Part shown: in pieces, positions 1 to 12,059 of the stretch | How positions within the stretch are numbered: the stretch's first letter is position 1 | Layout of the letters: each line of letters begins with the position of its first letter | From: Pneumocystis sp. 'macacae' | Lineage: Eukaryota > Ascomycota > Pneumocystomycetes > Pneumocystales > Pneumocystaceae | Direction of reading: 5' to 3' | Assembly: GCA_018127085.1 (NCBI GenBank) | Contig: CM030735.1 | Location: 248,001 to 312,000 of the forward strand | DNA: 64,000 nucleotides | Notes under the pieces: model-generated | The model's database searches: none | What the model saw: only the letters and a program-made list of their open reading frames with translations | What the model was told of the DNA's origin: nothing | Translations under genes and position numbers: made by a program

Positions 1-529
1 AAGTTTTTTTTTTATTTCTTACAATAATTCTAAAAGTAACAGAAAATAAAATAGTTTTTATATTAAAATATTTGAAAACTTATTTAAAATTATACTAGCT
101 TTATCAATTTTAACACAAATTTATATTATGTTATTTATATCTAACATATTTAATTGTTAAGTTTTAAAATAATTTACTAAGATTTATTATAACTTGAAAT
201 ATTTTTTTATAAACAATATTATTAAACTACATATAAATTATCCCTAAAATGCAATTTCAGTATCTATTGAAAACTCTTATTAAATATATATTGACTTGTT
301 TACCCTATATCAAAAAAGTTTTACATAGAAATAGCTGATTTTAAACGCTATGATTATGAGTTTTTATGATAAATGGAACTAATCTAAAAAATACATGGTA
401 AATTAGATAAAGTATTTAAGTATTAAAATATTGATTTATAGTATTTTCATAATTCATTTTTAAGAAATTTTATCATCTGAAATTCCATAATAATTAATAT
501 AAACCTAAAAATAAAGATAATTTTTATCA
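1..529. other. AT-rich intergenic sequence at the left window edge
   Basis: No convincing coding exon, RNA gene or repeat is seen. It is the 3' flank of the RNA14 gene, which is transcribed towards it. The only open frames are short and stop-rich. Confidence 0.6.
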
Positions 530-3421
530 TTAATGTTTAGAATCATCATCAGAATTTTTGTGTTTATTTAATATATTTACTTTTTTTTTAAAAAATGCAG
601 AAACATCCACATCAGAAATCAATTTCATAAGCTCGTCAATTTTGAAAGTAGCCCCTAAAACATTATTAAATATAAATAATAAATATAAACAAATTACCAG
701 TATACAAAGAAGCAGGAGGAAGAATACTCAAAAAATATAAAATAGGTTCAGGAAGATTGAAAGATTTATCATTAGTTGTTAATAAAGATGTACTTAAATT
801 TTTTTTCCTAAAGTCAATATCTAATTTGAATATATTATTATTATGCATTTCTGTAAATCCTAACGGAGAATTTAATTCCATTCCTAAATCTTTTTCTAGA
901 ATTACATCTAAATCATAAAACTTAAATCTTTTAGAAAACCTTAATATAGAAGAATCTACTAGATTATAAGCCATATTTTAAGCTTGAAAAAATTAAAATT
1001 TACGCACCGTTAGGATACAGTTCAATCATTCTTGAATGCAATTTTATAGTTGTCGAAAGATCGCCATATATAGATTCATAAATATATAATTTTTCATGCA
1101 GTTGTTTAACAGCCAATGCATCAAGATGAGTAATTGTTTTCTCATACAAAGCTCTTGCATCTATAAAAATAAATAATATATTTCTTTATAAATGAACTAC
1201 ATACTTGTATCATCATTAGTATTTATTAAAAATGTCAAGTAATGCAATACATAATCTGGATCATTTCCAAAACTTTTAAGTCCTAAATCAAAAATCTTAC
1301 TGGCTATTGTAGAATCCTTACTGCAATGATATTCCATTAATGCTATGTTTTATTACATATCTTGATAATTTAATATGTTTATACAAACCAGAAGCTACAT
1401 AAATATGATAAGTTTGATTAGGTACCTTTCTAGCTTTTCCAAAAACTTGTCTTGCTGCTTTTATACCTTCTGTTCTCCTAACTGCTCTCATAAAAACACT
1501 CCACACAATAGATGCATTCCTTGATAATTTATTTAATTCTTCTATACCTTGTTTTTCAATATTTTGTAACTCCTTTGGAGACTGCTTTTGTATTTCGCCT
1601 TCTTCAACAGGATCTTGGGGTTTTATATATTCTAAATACCTAGAAACTTCAGATAATCGATTTTCTACACATTGCGAAATTCTTTTAGATTCTTTTGAGA
1701 GGTTTCCAATAAGTGTTTCATAAACTGTTCTCATTTCTTGAAATCGTTTATTTTGTTCTAAAAAATCGGCATATTGAAAATGAAGTAAGTAACTAAATTA
1801 TTATTAATAATAATAATAAAATAGAAACAAACCTAGTAGGATTCGCAATAATTCCATTTTTCATTACTTCTATAGCTTCTTTTTCTTCATTTAGAGATAG
1901 CCAATATTCTGCAGCAGAAAACCTATTATTATTAAATTTTAGAACTAGCACATTAATTAATATTGTACCAAATTTCTGGAAAAAATCTTAATGTAATCAT
2001 AGCTTGTTTATATGCATATTTTACTCGTGCTGAAATAGCTGGTTTCAATTTAAGATCCAAAGGATTAGACATTTCCCATTCGATCCATTTTTTCCATTGT
2101 TCAACCTAAAAAAAAAATTAAGTAAATTTATAACCAAAAATACGTATAGTTACTTCTTCAACATTTTTCTCAGTCCAAACAGGAACTTTTGGGACAGTAG
2201 TTGCACGAAATCCAGCAGTCATAGTAGACATGTCTTTCCATGCGGTTCGCGCCAACATATAACTTGAACTTTTTTCTGAAAGAAATTTTCTGGCCTAAAA
2301 TAAAAAAAAATTAGTTTTCAATTAATTGAATAAATAAGGACCTACTGTAGACCTATTGACAGTATTTTCAAAAGTATCATACTCCCGCCACAAGGTTTCA
2401 ATATTTGCAATTGGAGTAGATATAGCTCGATGATAAATACGACGAATATGATCTATTCTTTGTTGTTCTTCCCAGGTAGAATTTCTCTATATTAAAAAAA
2501 TAGTAAGTATAGAACCAAAAGAAAATATAACAATTATTTAATAAATTACAAACAAAAAACTACAAATAAAGATGAAAAGAAAATAATTAAATGTATTCCT
2601 TGAACTTACCTCTGCTGTTTTCACAAAATTGATATAATCTGACCATATAGATCCACAATCTTTATCAATCCCAATATGTGCTAAAACAAATTCATAGGCT
2701 TGAGATATAACCAATCGAGCTTGAGAGCCACCAGTTGAGACATTGTTGACGCGACGAATATAATCTAGGTAAAATTTCCATAGATCAACACTCAAAACAG
2801 ATCTTAAACATCTTGAAAAAATAGTTTCTACACGAATAAATTCATTATTCGTCAATTCCATATCAGCATAATCAATCCATTGTTGTGCCTAACGATGTCA
2901 ATAAAGTAATTCCAAAAAATAAACATACAACATACTGCAGTAGGAAAAACTTTCAAAAATCGTTCATATGTATTCCTTGCTTGATCAATTTTGTTTCTAT
3001 TTTGATATTCTTTGATCAATTTTAACCAAGGAGAAGCATTCCTTTCGTCAAAAGCAATCTGGTCTTCTAATTGGCCAACACGATCATGAGATAAACGCTT
3101 TCTTTTATGTGTTTTTAATGAGAATGGATTATTCAAGGATCCTGACTCTGTAGTAATTTTTTCACTTGAAGATGCATTAATTTCCCCATTTCCTGATTTT
3201 TCCATAGTTGAATTATTCGTAAAATTTTCTTTAATATCATTTTCATTTGTTTTATTATGTTCTTGATTCATATTTTCGTTATTAACTTTTAAATGTATTT
3301 TTGAAAAATCATAATTTTCTGTCGATTTTTTCTCACTCAAAAGTGTTTCTTTAGAAACAAAGACATCAGAAGATACTGGAAGAGATATTTTTTCTACTTC
3401 TTCTGGGACTTCATGCCCCAT
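530..3421 (-). CDS. RNA14: mRNA 3'-end processing factor Rna14 (CstF-77 family)
   Basis: Rna14 is the HAT-repeat scaffold of cleavage factor IA, which cleaves and polyadenylates pre-mRNA in the nucleus. The gene has many exons. Exon 1 (from ATG 3421) encodes an acidic, low-complexity N-terminus ending ...LKVFPTA. A 47-nt intron (2889-2935) is followed by AQQWIDYADMELTNNEF and HAT helices such as WKFYLDYIRRVNN and WSDYINFVKTAE. The exon at 1318-1734 carries ARKVPNQTYHIYVASGL, a very characteristic Rna14 segment. The C-terminal exons carry the LPPASLYTG motif and end in GATFKIDELMKLI, the Pcf11-binding tail region, with stop at 530-532. The family, strand and stop are secure; not every internal exon boundary was fixed. 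Its 5' end faces glutaredoxin across a gap of about 180 bp, so the two probably share a promoter region. Confidence 0.9.
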
Positions 3422-3598
3422 CTTTATTTTTCTTCCAAATACAGTTTTTTTAACGTTTAAAATCGCACCCGCTTTCAGAGATCATAATTCTAAAATATAA
3501 AAAACTTCCAAGGCAGAATATATAATAATTTTTATCGTTAAACATTGAAGGTAACTTTATCTATTTCTAAGCTTAACAGTATACTGAATTTATTAAAG

Positions 3599-4053
3599 AT
3601 GACAAAAGAAATCATGACCTATGTAATTTTTCTTTTTTATAAAAAGCAAAAATTAATTTTTAAAACAGGTAGATCAGATCATCTCTGAAAATAAAGTTGT
3701 AGTTTTTAGCAAATCATACTGGTAAGTTAATTTTCCGAATTAATAGTATTATTTTAAAATTCTCTATTAAGTCCTTATTGTGACAGAACGAAAGAATTAT
3801 TTCAAAATTCACAGATTAATTTTACTGTTTTAGAATTGGATGTAATAGGTAACATTTATATTAAAAATATTTCAGAAATATCACTAAACTATTGCTGATA
3901 GCGCAAGGAAACAAAATTCAAGAATATTTATTTCAAAAAACTGGTCAAAGAACAGTACCTAATATTTTTATTAATCAAGAACATATTGGAGGGAACTCCG
4001 ACCTGGAAGCGCTTAAGAATACCGGAGAACTAGCCCGATACTTAAACAAGTAA
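3599..4053 (+). CDS. glutaredoxin (dithiol, CPYC active site)
   Basis: A small glutathione-dependent thiol-disulfide oxidoreductase of about 101 residues, the normal length for cytosolic Grx1/Grx2. There are four exons. Exon 1 encodes MTKEIMTY, exon 2 [17 protein letters not shown], and exon 3 opens with the active site [11 protein letters not shown]. The last exon begins after a 53-nt intron whose acceptor is the second AG; using the first would give an in-frame stop. The conserved [14 protein letters not shown] segment (cis-proline loop and glutathione site) and the terminal [11 protein letters not shown] helix are intact. All splice sites are GT...AG. It is divergent from RNA14. A 20-nt tandem repeat follows its stop codon. 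Confidence 0.9.
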
Positions 4054-4068
4054 TATTTTCATACTTTT

Positions 4069-4148
4069 ATATGTATTTGTAATTTATTATATGTATTTGT
4101 AATTTATTATATGTATTTGTAATTTATTATATGTATTTATAGTTTATT
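4069..4148. repeat. tandem repeat, about four copies of a 20-nt AT-rich unit
   Basis: The unit TATATGTATTTGTAATTTAT is repeated directly with only small changes in the last copy. It sits in the short space between the converging glutaredoxin and phosphoglycerate mutase genes, so it may form part of their 3' ends. No coding role is apparent. Confidence 0.8.
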
Positions 4149-4168
4149 AAAATATATAGAACTTTTTA

Positions 4169-6174
4169 TTATTGTTTATAAAGGTGAGTTGTTTGTACTA
4201 AGCGGGATATTCCAGACATTTCTTCAGGTATTTCTATCCCCATTAAAGCTAATATTGTTGGTGCAATATCGCATAGTGCACCTACTATTCCTTTTTGAAG
4301 GATATACTTTTCACTACATAATATAAAAGGGACATGATTACATGTGTGAGACGTTAAAGGATTGTTATCTTTATCAAGCATAATTTCTGCATTTCCATGA
4401 TCCGCAGTAATCTATACTTTAGTTATAAAGTCATTTCCTTAATAACGTACCAATAATATATATCCTTCTTTTTTACATGCATTATAAATAATCTTAATAG
4501 CATTATCAGTATGCTCAACAGCTTCAACAGCGGCATCATAAACACCAGTCTAGTTTTATATTATTAATGCTAGAAAATATAAATTTAAGTTTTACATGAC
4601 CAACCCTATTAAGAAATTAACTAAAAGTTATAAAAATAACAAAAACTTACATATCAGGTGGAGCCTAGTACATTCAATATATTAATGAAGTTTATTATAT
4701 TAATTACTTACTAAGTTACACATCACAAATGAATATTTTTTTTCTGAAATTCTTTCAGATACTTTCTCAGCCACACCATAAACACTCATTTTAGGATCTT
4801 TATCATATGTAGAAACCTTAGGAGATGGAATCATATCACGATATTCTCCAGAAAACTGTTTTTCAAGACCCCCATTAAAAAAAAATGTTACATGGGCGTA
4901 TTTTTCCGTCTCTAAGGGATCAGTTATAAATAAACTGAAAAAACTATACCCGCAATATGAGACTGTAATAGATTTTTTTTCGATAGCCATTCTGCCAATA
5001 CATTAGACATTTTTTGAGGAGGAAAAGCAACTGAAAAAGGATAATCTGCTTTATATTGAGTCATTGTTGTAATACTAAGGTTTTTCGGGATCTGGACAGA
5101 TGTCAAAGTTGAGTCTATACCTAAGACTTGAGTGATTTGCCGAACTCTGTCTGATCTATAATTGAAAAAAAAAAGAGTATCACCGTCTTTAAATGTTATA
5201 AAAAGTATATTTTATTTATTTATTATACCTGAAATGCATCCCTTTTTGTTAACAATAATAGGTTTCAAAAATTCATCAGTTTCATTTTTTTGATACCGTT
5301 CATTAATAACTCGTATAACATCGCTATCCACTTCTCCTTTCCCATAAATAATAGCCTCAAGAGCGACTGTTATTCTTTCCCAACGCTTATCACGGTCCAT
5401 AGCATAATAACGACCCATTACAGTAGCAAGTTCACCAATGCCAAGATCTTCCATTTTATTTAGAAGCTCTTTTACATAAATGATAGAAGAAACAGGATTT
5501 GTGTCTCTTCCATCGCTAAAAAAATGAATATATACTTCTTTTAATCCTACTTTTTTTGCTACTTCTAAAAGATGAAAAAGATGAGATATATGAGAATGAA
5601 CGCCACCGTCAGAAACCTTATATAATACATTAGAATAATATAGATATACGTATGCACTTTTAGGGAAAAATACTAATCCTAAAATATGAAAACGACCGTT
5701 TCCTGCTTTTGAACGTTTCATTGAATTAAGAATAGATTCTACAGACATAAAAGAATCCTTTTTCATAACATAATCAATACGAACAGAATCTTGCCATACA
5801 ACACGACCTGCTCCTATATTCAAATGGCCTACTTCAGAGTTCCCTAATAAATATTTAAACATAATAAAATATTCATCAAAAATAACAACCCATTAATCCT
5901 TCCAAAAGACCTACAGCATTTCCATGCGCTTCAAGCTCTATCCAACTGTATCTCTGCATAAGATAATCCATAGTAGGTGTCTTTGCTGCTGCAATGGCAT
6001 CACCTTTAGAATTTTTCTCTGGATTAATCCCTATTTTATTTAATTCAATCCAATTTTTTCAAGAAAAGATACCCCATCCATCAATACATATGAGACAAAC
6101 TAAAATATGATAAATTTATATTTATTTATAGTTATTTATGTCTTAAAGTTACCTTTTTCTCTTAATTCAGTCAT
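4169..6174 (-). CDS. 2,3-bisphosphoglycerate-independent phosphoglycerate mutase
   Basis: Interconverts 3- and 2-phosphoglycerate in glycolysis, using Mn2+ and a phosphoserine intermediate (alkaline phosphatase superfamily). Exon 1 encodes only MTELREK. The next exon gives [12 protein letters not shown], the first metal-binding region. After another short intron comes [20 protein letters not shown] with the catalytic serine. Further landmarks are [45 protein letters not shown] and the metal cluster TADHGNAE followed by [10 protein letters not shown]. About 520 codons remain once introns are removed, which matches the family. Several exons are split by introns of about 45-55 nt. The start codon lies 109 bp from the oppositely oriented MED9-like gene. 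This family is unrelated to the cofactor-dependent mutase of animals and of Saccharomyces. Confidence 0.95.
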
Positions 6175-6283
6175 AGCTTAATTTTTTCTTAAAACTTTCG
6201 ATAATTAAAAAAATAATGAACTATAAATATCATTTAATATATAATTATATAGTTTTTCTTAAATTTAAAAACAAAATTTATCT

Positions 6284-6672
6284 ATGGATCTTTCAAATGC
6301 AAATTTGATTCCTCAAATTATACGAATTTTACAAATTTTTAGAAATAAAGAAGAAAACTTTAAAGAATTTAACAAAGAAGTATCTTTTACTAATTCTAAA
6401 ACGATAATTAAGTCTAAGTATTTTCCTAGATTTCAAACCTTTATCAACAAATATCAAATATTCGGAAAATGTTGCAGTCGCTTCCAGGTAAAGATCTGAG
6501 TATTTTAGATCAGGAGAAAATAATTCAGCACCTAGAAAAGCAGATTTCAATACAAAAGTGAATAAATAAATTATTATATCATTTCTAATCTGCGTTTAGA
6601 GAATTATTAGTTGAAATAAACACAGTAGAGCAAGAACATTTATATCCATTAAATAAAATACAAAAAGGCTAA
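6284..6672 (+). CDS. MED9-like Mediator subunit (probable)
   Basis: A small protein of about 95 residues from three exons. Exon 1 encodes MDLSNANLIPQIIRILQIF. A 50-nt intron is followed by EISNLYQQISNIRKMLQSLPG and then KDLSILDQEKIIQHLEKQI. A second 42-nt intron leads to KELLVEINTVEQEHLYPLNK and the stop. The pattern of an N-terminal LIPxI helix, a coiled coil, LPGxDxSxxxQExxIxxLE and a final helix resembles fungal Mediator subunit 9 (Cse2/MED9), part of the middle module that links regulators to RNA polymerase II. The assignment rests on that remembered pattern only; another small coiled-coil nuclear protein is possible. It shares a 109-bp divergent promoter with phosphoglycerate mutase. Confidence 0.5.
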
Positions 6673-7168
6673 TCATTTTTAAAGAAGTATCTTCACATTT
6701 CTAGATTTCATTAAATTATTAAAGACTTCTATATCTTCAACAATGTCTATATCTTTAGATACATGATATAAAATGTTTCAACATTTACAAATATTTTACA
6801 TATTTAAGACAATAACCGTAGTGCTTGCTACAGGCTACTATTTTTCTCTAATACTCAAAAAATACTGAAATGTCTTTAAGACTAAAATTATTCTATTACA
6901 TAATTATGTTAACACTAAGTACTTAGAATATATTTTTTATTTTTAAAAAAAAAAATAAAATTAAGGCCAATATTAACACAGAAAATTGATATTAACATGT
7001 AAAATGAATGCTTCATATTTTAAATCTAGATTTATTGCATTCATTTTAAGTTTCGATAAATTAATATATTGAAGACCGTAAGCGTTTGTAAAAAAACTAT
7101 AAATTGGAAAATTATTTTCAATTTAGTGTTTTAAATATGATTATTTCAAATATATCCTACATTCGTGT
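6673..7168. other. intergenic sequence upstream of lipoamide dehydrogenase
   Basis: AT-rich, with no supported gene. A slightly more GC-rich patch near 6815-6840 can form a short hairpin (GTAG...CTAC) but has no recognisable RNA boxes. Confidence 0.5.
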
Positions 7169-8964
7169 ATGAGATTTTATGTTTGTATCTTTTTCTGAAA
7201 AATTGATTATCTAGTTTATCTCGTTAAAAACACCAAAAACAGCACTTCATTTGTTAGGATATCGCTTTTATACTTCATTTTCTAAAGAATATGACGTAGT
7301 AATTATTGGAGGTGGGCCTGGTGGATATGTTGCGGCTATTAAAGCGGCTCAATATGGGTTAAAAACTGCATGTATCGAGAAACGAGGAACGCTTGGAGGA
7401 ACCTGTCTAAATGTTGGTTGTATTCCATCAAAATCATTATTGAATAACTCACATATCTATCATAAAATACAACATGACATTGAACATAGGGGAATTCAAG
7501 GTTTATTAAAAAAATATTCACAGCAAAATTTATTAATCATGTTTATAGTTTCAAATATAAAATTGGACTTAGAAAGAATGATGAAAGCAAAAGACCAGAC
7601 AGTAGATTCATTAACTAAGGGGATAGAATACCTTTTTAAGAAAAATGGTGTTGAATATTTTAAAGGTATAGGGAGATTTTTAAACCAAAATGAAATAGAT
7701 ATTAAAGGAATTCACGGGCATATGGATAAAGTTATCAGTTCAAAGAACATAATAATTGCAACAGGTTCTGAAGCAATATCCCTTCCAGGACTCAAAATAG
7801 ATGAAAAGGTTATTGTTTCTAGTACAGGTGCATTATCTTTAAAAAAAGTTCCGGAAAAAATGGTTGTGATTGGAGGAGGAATTATTGGTCTTGAAATGGT
7901 AAATCGTTTTCTAAAATATTTGTTATTATTTCTAATAAAAACTAGGGCTCTGTATGGTCTCGATTAGGATCTCAAGTTACTGTAGTAGAATTTGCAGATT
8001 CTATCGGAGCTGGAATGGATGAAGAAATTGCAAAACACCTATCAAGTATCATCAAAATCCAGGGATTAATATTAAAAACATCCACAAAGGTTTTAGGATG
8101 CACTATTGAGGGAAATAAAGCTAAAGTGAATATTGAAGTTTTAAAAAATGCAAAAAAAGAAGCAGTATAACTATACAATTATTTAGAATATCTATTAATA
8201 GTTTTCAGTTAGAAGCAGATGTTGTTCTTGTTGCTGTTGGGAGACGACCATATACTGAAGGTCTTGGTTTAGAGAATATTGGAATAGAATTTGATGAAAA
8301 AGGACGCATTGTCGTCGATTCTGAGTACCGTACTAACATTCCTCATATTCGTGCTATTGGTGATGTTACTTTTGGTGCAATGCTTGCACATAAAGCAGAA
8401 GAAGAAGGGATCGCAGCAGTAGAGTATATTAAAAATGGATATGGTCATGTTAATTATAATGCAATACCTTCTGTGATGTATACGTATCCAGAAGTTGCAT
8501 GGGTAATTCTTTTTTTAATTCAACATCTGTTATAACAGTTTATAGGTTGGACAAACAGAACAACAAGTTAGGAAATGTGGTATTAACTACGTAGTTGGAA
8601 CATTCCCATTTGCAGCAAATTCTAGAGCAAAAACGAATGTAGAAACTGAAGGTCTAGTAAAGTTTATTACAGATAAAGAAACTGATCGAATCCTTGGAAT
8701 TCATATTATTGGCGTAAGTTTATGAATATCTTTTAGTAATTCTTTTTAAAAATTTCTGTTTAGCCAAATGCAGGAGAAATGATTGCAGAAGGTGTATTAG
8801 CTGTTGAATATGGAGCAAGTGCAGAAGATATTGCACGAACGTAAGAAATAAATTAAACATTATTTTTATACTGATTAAATAGTACACATGCACACCCAAC
8901 ACTTTCTGAAGCATTTAAAGAAGCGGCTTTAGCTGCATGGTCAGGAAAAGCGATTCATTTTTAA
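7169..8964 (+). CDS. LPD1: dihydrolipoamide dehydrogenase (E3), mitochondrial
   Basis: FAD-dependent E3 subunit that reoxidises lipoamide for the pyruvate, 2-oxoglutarate and branched-chain dehydrogenases and the glycine cleavage system in the matrix. Seen in order: a basic, hydroxylated N-terminus suited to mitochondrial import; the FAD motif [14 protein letters not shown]; the redox disulfide [16 protein letters not shown]; the NAD-binding motif [12 protein letters not shown]; the second FAD site [20 protein letters not shown]; and the catalytic [14 protein letters not shown] near the end. The start is inferred: a 4-codon exon MRFY at 7169, then a short intron with a weak GTTTGT donor. An ATG-less frame continues upstream of the conserved domain. 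One intron (7501-7548) is 48 nt and has no stop in frame. The other introns carry stops. Stop codon at 8962-8964. Confidence 0.93.
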
Positions 8965-9230
8965 TTTATAAATTTATTACTATGTTTGTATTTAAAATAA
9001 TTTAATTTTTTAAAATGTTTACGTTAAAGAACCTATTTTTGTATATTTAAAAAAGAATCATCTTCAATTGAAATAAAATTATTTATAGTATTATAAATCT
9101 AACTATATATTTTTGTTTTTAAAGGATTCTAGAATTTTTATAAAATTAAAAAATTATATTCGAATGTATCTTTAAAGTATTTAATGAATAATAAAAATAA
9201 AGATTATTTAGTTCTTGAGGAGGTAGAATT

Positions 9231-11903
9231 ATGTCAATGATAATTGTATCCTTTTAATTAAATTAGAATGTTATTAGGGGTAAACTTAAAAAAGATATTT
9301 CTCGTTCTTTTGAAAACAAACATGAATTTCAAACGAAAAAAACGTCTATATCAAGGTCTTTTTCTTTAAATGATTTGGAAAATGCAAAAGGAATTTATAA
9401 TACTTTTCAAGCACATAAAAATATGAATTATTATACGTCATTGATACTGTTTGATGAAATAGAAAAATCAATAGAAGATCAACAAAATCTCTGCTTTAGG
9501 TATATTTATTAATCTTAATATAGCTTAGGTGTTATCATTTTATAGATTACTTAAAAAAGAATATGCTAAGAAATTGTCTGTATGCGAAAATCTTATGACA
9601 CAAGTTTCAGATATACTAGAAAAATTAAAAGTAATAAATAATAATTTAAAAAATGTATATAAGAAAAGCTATAATTTTAGATGTGATTATGAAAAACTTA
9701 TTCAAGAAGAAGTTTGTTAGATTTTTATAAGATTAAAACATATTTACATTTTATAGCAAAGTATGATAATATTAAATGATCAAATTACAGAAAATCTTGA
9801 AATATACGATTCTCTTGATGTAATTTTTAAATTATTAAGTTCTTCTGGGACTGAGATTGTTGAAAAACCTGAATTTTTAGATATTCTTAAAAAACTAGAT
9901 AAGGGTTTATTAATAATGAAAAAACATGTATGTTTGCTTAGTTTGTTTTTTATTTTATGTTTCTAATGATTTTATTAGCCAGAATATAAAGATTCCAAAG
10001 CCTATAGTATAAAGTATAAACAATGTTTAACAAGAGCTATGACATTAATTTGTATTTTTTTTGTACAAGCAATGAAAGAGTTGAATGATGAGATTGATAA
10101 AGAGATATCTTATAAGGTCTTTTATTAAATCTTATATTCTTTTTTACTAAAAAAAACAAGGAATCTGATAATATTATTCAGTCTACTTTATTATATAGAA
10201 AATTCCATGTTCGTGCTTTTCAATTAAAACCATATATCGAAGAAATAGAGTTAAGGGTTAATGATCATGATACGTATGATTATTATACTATTATATAAAA
10301 TAATTATAAATAAAAACTTAGGTATCATATATTAATTAATGATTGCGAAAACTCTTACTTTGGAGTAAGGTATAAATTAATTAATCGAATTGTCTTAGAG
10401 AAATTAAATGAATTGTCATCAAATAAAAATCTTGTTGCATTTGTAAGACATAAATAATAATTTATATCATTTTTTTAATTTTCTATAGACTAGATTAACT
10501 ATTACGTTTTTTCAAAGTCTTTGTCTTGATGAATTTTCTCTTTTTCAAAGATTTTTTGAAAATAAAAGTTCAAAGTTTTAGTATGATTTTTATTGTCTTA
10601 GTTTATATCTAATTTTGATAGTGATTTTTCTCAAAAATTATTTAAGCCAATATCTACTTATTTGCAATCAAAACTAGATAAGGAATCGAAATTATTATTG
10701 CACTGTGATATTTTGTCTATTATTAAAATGCAATTGTTTCAGAGTACTGAAAATGGTATTAATAGAACTAAGTCATAAATAATTAAAAGTATTTAGAAAA
10801 GCTATCAGATACACCTTCAAGTTATCATAAATTGGATTTTACTATTATATTTAGTGAAATTATTCAAACTCTTGAGTCTTATATTGTACTTGAAGTCCGG
10901 AATATAGCTATATCAGAAATTCAAAATTTTGTTTCTAATAAAAATGATTTCAATTTTTTTGAAAATTTGGAGAAAAAAGATGAACTTAATTCATTATTTA
11001 CAGAAACATCTGATATACAAAAAGAAATTTTATTTAACGACGTCTTTATTACTGGATGGTATCCTACATTAAGCAAAACAATTTCATTGTTATCAAAAAT
11101 ATATCCTATATTAAATGTAAGAATTTGTTTTTAATAACTTTTTTAACATTAAATTACGATTTAGACCGAATCATTTACTAGTGTTGCTTATGATATCATT
11201 AAATTTTGCATTTCTTCTCTTGTTCATGCATCTAACATACAAACGGATATTTCTATTAGAAATAATCAATTTTTCCTTATAAAACATTTGTTAATATTGA
11301 GGGATCAAGTACTGAAATTTAATATAAATTTTTTCCATTTTGAATCGGAAGCAAATATTAACACTGTTAGCATTAATTCTTGTGATGTTTATAGCAAAAT
11401 ACAATTATTTGATCCATTAAAGTTTTGTAAATCTACATGGACTAAGATTTTTAGGTCTTCAAATGATGAAAAAGATGTGTTTTATGTTTGCTTACGTCAT
11501 TTTTAATATATTTACTTATCATTTTTAGAAATTTAATTATGTACTTCAAACTGCAATTAATACGTCTATTGAATATTCTTTAAAACCATTTATGGAACCT
11601 ATTCAAAAGATACAAAATATTAGAAATCTATCAAATGATATTATTCAAGGAAAAATCAATGAATCTCTTATACTAATTAAAAAAGAAACACCTATCCTTA
11701 AACATGAATTTTTGAATTACATTGAAAACCCTCAAATTATACAATTTTTTTTCGCTGAAATTATTAAAGAATTCTCAAAAAGACTAGATAACATAAAAAA
11801 AGATCTTCCATCACAATTTTTAACAACATGGTCTCAAACAAACCAACTTATCTCTTATTTAACTAATTTTTTACTATCTAATAATGCTATAGGAAATTTT
11901 TAA
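9231..11903 (+). CDS. COG3: conserved oligomeric Golgi complex subunit 3 (Cog3/Sec34)
   Basis: A subunit of the COG tethering complex, which captures vesicles recycling within the Golgi. The Sec34 domain is clear: CENLMTQVSDILEKLK and NNLKNVYKKSYNFRCDYEKL form the N-terminal coiled coil. The following exons carry ITENLEIYDSLDVIFKLL and LDILKKLDKGLLIMKKH. The most diagnostic stretch is HPEYKDSKAYSIKYKQCLTRAMTLI. The rest is a helical C-terminal half spread over many exons separated by introns of about 40-50 nt, with stop at 11901-11903. The start is uncertain. ATG 9231 gives MSMII, but the first intron that keeps the frame would be only about 21 nt, so the true first exon may differ. Two more COG subunits lie in the window (COG8 and a COG7-like gene). 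Confidence 0.88.
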
Positions 11904-12059
11904 GAAAATAAAGACTAATAAATATAATATATTTGAACTACTTATAAAACTTTATTTATGTATATTAAAATATATTATTATTATTTGATCGAATTTAATA
12001 TTTTTAAAAATTTAAAAATTTAAATTTTGATTTTTCTATAAAATCTACGAATTTTAGAG

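Noticed and set aside
3899..3952. First AG after the third glutaredoxin exon as the acceptor
   Set aside because: It gives an in-frame TGA within a few codons. The next AG (after CTGATAG) restores the conserved glutaredoxin sequence.
6815..6840. Possible structured RNA upstream of LPD1
   Set aside because: Only a 4-bp stem and no box motifs; not distinguishable from chance.
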